Below, one piece after another: positions 40,488 to 42,918 of a stretch of DNA of 42,918 bases. This DNA comes from JAHWJX01 sp036386655 (GTDB lineage Bacteria > Pseudomonadota > Alphaproteobacteria > Caulobacterales > Caulobacteraceae), in contig DASVVG010000079.1 of the NCBI GenBank assembly GCA_036386655.1, positions 1-42,918 of the forward strand. Direction: 5' to 3'. Position numbers and translations under genes: made by a program. Numbering within the stretch: the first letter of the stretch is position 1; each line of letters starts with the position of its first letter. A model generated the notes under the pieces. It ran no database searches. It saw nothing but the letters and a program-made list of their open reading frames with translations, and was not told the origin of the DNA.

Positions 40488-41147
40488 TTACGACTCCGTG
40501 GTGTCGGTCGCCGCTTCGGCCGCGCTCTCGCCGGCGGCCGCTTCGGCCGAGGCCGTGTCCGCCGCCTCGTCGGCCACCGCCATCGAGGACGAGGTGGTCA
40601 CCGTCGCAATGACGAAGTCCCGCTCGGTCACCGTCGGCTCGACGCCGTTCGGCAGGGTGATCGACGACATCCGCACCTGGTCGCCGATGTCGAGGCCGGT
40701 CAGGTCCGCTGTCAGCACGTCGGGGATGGCGTTCGCCGGCGCCCACAGCTCGACCTCGTGGCGGACCACGTTCAGCGCGCCGCCGCGCTTCAGGCCGGGG
40801 CTCTCTTCCTCGTTCTCGAAGCGGACCGAGACGTTGATGCGGATGCGCTGGTTCTCCTCGACCCGGTAGAGGTCGAAGTGCACCGGCTGGTCGGTGACGG
40901 GGTGGAACTGCACGTCCTTGGCGATGACCGACTGGGTCTCGCCCGAGTGGGACAGCTTCACCAGGTGGCCCAGCAGCTTGCCGGTGTAGAGGGCCTTCTT
41001 GAAGGCGTTCTCCGGCACCGCGATGCCGACGGGATCCTTGCCGCCGCCGTAGAGGATGCCCGGGACCATGCCGGCGCGGCGGGCCGCGCGGGCGCCGCCC
41101 GTGCCGGTCTTCTCGCGCACTTCCACGTTCAGGGTGATGTCGGCCAT
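40488..41147 (-). CDS. rplY: Ribosomal protein L25 / general stress protein Ctc
   Basis: 219 residues from the second ATG at 41147 (MADITLNVEVREKTGTGGARAARRAG), which is better spaced from AGAGG than the ATG two codons upstream. N-terminal L25 domain that binds 5S rRNA (PGILYGGGKDPVGIAV ... VHFDLYRV), the C-terminal TL5/Ctc domain and an Ala/Glu/Thr-rich acidic tail (about 185-219) common in alphaproteobacteria. Paired with pth, as in many genomes. Confidence 0.95.
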   Translation of the reverse strand: MADITLNVEVREKTGTGGARAARRAGMVPGILYGGGKDPVGIAVPENAFKKALYTGKLLGHLVKLSHSGETQSVIAKDVQFHPVTDQPVHFDLYRVEENQRIRINVSVRFENEEESPGLKRGGALNVVRHEVELWAPANAIPDVLTADLTGLDIGDQVRMSSITLPNGVEPTVTERDFVIATVTTSSSMAVADEAADTASAEAAAGESAAEAATDTTES

Positions 41148-41234
41148 GGCCATGCCTCTAAAACGGAAAGCCGCGCAGGCACGCCGCGCGGCGGGGTAGT
41201 CCGAAGCCTCGGAACAGGGGCGGCTCCTTACACG

Positions 41235-41265
41235 CTCGGGCCCGCCGAGGCAAGGCGGGCCCGAG
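41235..41265 (-). terminator. Strong hairpin downstream of the lipoprotein gene
   Basis: Perfect 12-bp stem CTCGGGCCCGCC / GGCGGGCCCGAG around a 7-base loop, 15 bases beyond the stop of the 41280 gene. No T-run on either strand, so termination strength is uncertain. Confidence 0.55.
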
Positions 41266-41279
41266 GTGAAGGGAAGCCT

Positions 41280-42350
41280 CTAGCGGCCGCCGGAGCCCGC
41301 CGCGGCCGCCGAGGCCGTGGTCGCTACGGGGGTGGCGGCGGAGGAGGGGGTCACCGCCGTCGGGACCACCGCCGCCGGGGCGGAGCCCGCCGCCTGGACG
41401 ATGCACTGGCCCGTGTCGATCATCACGTGCTGCCCGAGGCAGAATACGTCCTCGTACCAGGGCTTGGACACCGCCAGGCACTGGTTCAGGTTCATCTTCG
41501 ACAGGTTCAGGCAGTAGCTGGCCCCGGCCGAGTTGGTCGGCTCGTTGAGCAGGTTCTGGATCGACGCGGCCCAGACCGGGTCCTCGGCGTAGCCCAGCGC
41601 CGACAGCGCCGCGATGGCCATGCCGCGGACGACCACCGGGGTGTACGGCGGCTGCTGGCTCGAGCCGGTCAGGCTGGACGGCTGCTGCCCGAGGGCGACG
41701 GCGCGGAGCCGCTCGATCACCGGCGGCTCGGCGGGCGCCAGCGAGCTCGCCAGCGCCTTCACGTTGGCCAGCCGCTGCTCGCGGTTCGGGATCGCGACCT
41801 TGGACCAGGCCTGCTTCTGGACGCTGTAGGCGGCCTGCTTGACCTGCTCTCCGGCGATGCGGACCCGCATGCCGTGGTTGTTCAGCGCCGAGTAGGCCAG
41901 CCCGGCGGCGCCCGCGGAGTTCGGGACGCCGACGACATACGCGGGGTCGCGCACGATGTTGGCCGCCACTTCGGCGCGCTGCGCCGGGTTGCGGGCGTAC
42001 TGCCGCACGCTTTCCACGAACGCGGCGTCCTGAAGGGCGGCCACGGCCGCGTAGGCGACCGCGCCGCTGGCGAGCTGGCGCGGCTCATAGGCGGCCGCCA
42101 GGGTCAGCGAGCGCTCGACGTCGGCGCCCTGGGTGAAGGCGGGCGTCACGGCGGCCGTGCGCTCCATGTAGGCTTCGAAGGCGCCCGCCAGTTCGACCAC
42201 CCGCGGGGTCACGGCGACGGGCGGCGGGGGCGGTACGACCGGGGCCGGAGGCGCTTCGACGGGCGCGGTCGGCGGAGCGGTTTCGCAGCTCGCCAGGGCG
42301 AGAGCGGAGGCCGCTGCGGCGGCCAGGAGGATGATGCGCGGACGGAACAT
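41280..42350 (-). CDS. Lipoprotein of unknown function
   Basis: 356 residues. Signal peptide with lipobox ALASC (about C22), a Pro-rich linker (ETAPPTAPVEAPPAPVVPPPPPV), then an all-helical domain (about 50-260) and a cysteine-containing C-terminal part (SYCLNLSKMNLNQCLAVSKPWYEDVFCLGQHVMIDTGQCIVQ) with a low-complexity Ala/Thr/Ser tail. No family recognised. The gene to its right encodes a related protein, so this is a tandem duplication. Probably attached to the inner leaflet of the outer membrane. Confidence 0.75.
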   Translation of the reverse strand: MFRPRIILLAAAAASALALASCETAPPTAPVEAPPAPVVPPPPPVAVTPRVVELAGAFEAYMERTAAVTPAFTQGADVERSLTLAAAYEPRQLASGAVAYAAVAALQDAAFVESVRQYARNPAQRAEVAANIVRDPAYVVGVPNSAGAAGLAYSALNNHGMRVRIAGEQVKQAAYSVQKQAWSKVAIPNREQRLANVKALASSLAPAEPPVIERLRAVALGQQPSSLTGSSQQPPYTPVVVRGMAIAALSALGYAEDPVWAASIQNLLNEPTNSAGASYCLNLSKMNLNQCLAVSKPWYEDVFCLGQHVMIDTGQCIVQAAGSAPAAVVPTAVTPSSAATPVATTASAAAAGSGGR

Positions 42351-42445
42351 GAGAATCGCCTCCCCTGAGGTGGACGCATCCTAGGGTCCGCGAAGAGTCC
42401 GGAATAGGGCCGCGTGGCCCCTCACGTCATTGTGTCACAGCCGAA

Positions 42446-42479
42446 GGCCGGCCCCGCGGATCACCCGCGGGAGCCGGCC
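42446..42479 (-). terminator. Hairpin downstream of the right-edge gene
   Basis: GGCCGGCcCCGCGG (42446-42459) pairs with CCGCGGgaGCCGGCC (42465-42479) through a short loop, 26 bases past the stop of the minus-strand gene at 42505. No T-run. Confidence 0.5.
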
Positions 42480-42504
42480 CTCGAACTCACGATCCGTCCG
42501 CCGT

Positions 42505-42918
42505 TCAGCGGGCGGCGTAGATGCACTCGCCGGCGCCGCAGGACGGCTCGGCCAGCAGCCCGTCGACGGCCGCCGCGTTGGCGTCTCCGGCCTCGCCGAG
42601 CACCGCGAGGGCGGCCACCGCCATGGCGCGGGTGGCCAGCGCCGGACTGGCGTCGGTGGTCAGCGCGGCCTGGATCCGGGCGGCGGTGGCGCCGGTCGGG
42701 TCGAAGCGGGCCGCGTACTCAGGGTTCTGCATCACGCGAGCGGCGATCCGCTTGCGCGCCATCGGGTCGGACGCCAGCCATTGGACGCTGGCGGCGAACT
42801 CGGGATCTTTCAGCGCGACCGTGGCGGCGTACGCGGCGGCGCCGCGGAACAGCTGCTCGGTCTTGAGGTTGGACGCGCGCATCACCGGGCCGGGAGCGGT
42901 GCGGGCGGCGACGAGCTT
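42505..42918 (-). CDS. Paralogue of the preceding lipoprotein (partial)
   Basis: Open to the right edge of the window, so the start is missing; 137 codons are visible and the frame continues upstream of the internal ATG at 42882. Its helical repeats (AAAYAATVALKDPEFAASVQWLASDP, then RIAARVMQNPEYAARF) line up with the neighbour's (AYAAVAALQDAAFVESVRQYARNP, EVAANIVRDPAYVVG). The C-terminus is shorter, ending CGAGECIYAAR, with the last two cysteines in the same pattern. Likely also exported. Confidence 0.7.
   Translation of the reverse strand, partial: KLVAARTAPGPVMRASNLKTEQLFRGAAAYAATVALKDPEFAASVQWLASDPMARKRIAARVMQNPEYAARFDPTGATAARIQAALTTDASPALATRAMAVAALAVLGEAGDANAAAVDGLLAEPSCGAGECIYAAR

Overview
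The window is high-GC chromosomal DNA from an alphaproteobacterium, most likely Caulobacterales (Caulobacteraceae-like). That placement is an inference from the gene families (petABC beside hemF and trmL, mtnP-apt, a free-standing Hpt protein, pth next to a long-tailed ribosomal L25/Ctc). No taxonomic marker gene is present, so genus is open.

Layout. 1-9362: a partial membrane protein of the linalool dehydratase/isomerase type, then a MacA/MacB-like ABC exporter operon (adaptor, ATPase, long permease) on the minus strand, divergent from an NtrC-family response regulator and its histidine kinase. The regulator has lost the GAFTGA loop that contacts sigma-54. 9363-19428 is an accessory region: small secreted or membrane proteins, a PadR/HAAS pair, decayed reading frames, many copies of a 24-bp palindrome, a complete retron, and a P4-type integrase followed by about 800 bp of repeats that end at tRNA-Lys(CTT).

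The standout is the retron (about 14921-16816, minus strand). Its reverse transcriptase carries a C-terminal TOPRIM nuclease domain, as in Ec67 (retron-Eco2, type I-C). Directly upstream I can delimit the msr-msd RNA: perfect 11-bp a1/a2 repeats, the expected branch guanosine context, a first msr hairpin and a sigma-70-like promoter. Such a unit carries RT, RNA and effector in one operon. It sits beside an integrase with a full catalytic set, and between that integrase and tRNA-Lys lie two separate families of short repeats: GTGTCACCGC-like sites that could be integrase arm sites, and five regularly spaced GTTTCA-CATC-TGAAAC palindromes with no known role.

19505-42918 is compact housekeeping DNA: Hpt and chorismate mutase; a tightly overlapped run of ferredoxin reductase, GST, ferredoxin, S1/P1 nuclease, NUDIX hydrolase and CCA-adding enzyme; hemF and trmL (with an apparent 1-base frameshift); petABC; mtnP and apt; a nucleotidyltransferase/phosphoesterase pair; an M28 peptidase lipoprotein; dienelactone hydrolase; luciferase-like oxidoreductase; ychF; pirin; pth (which lacks any ATG/GTG/TTG start); rplY/ctc; and two related lipoprotein-like genes at the right edge.
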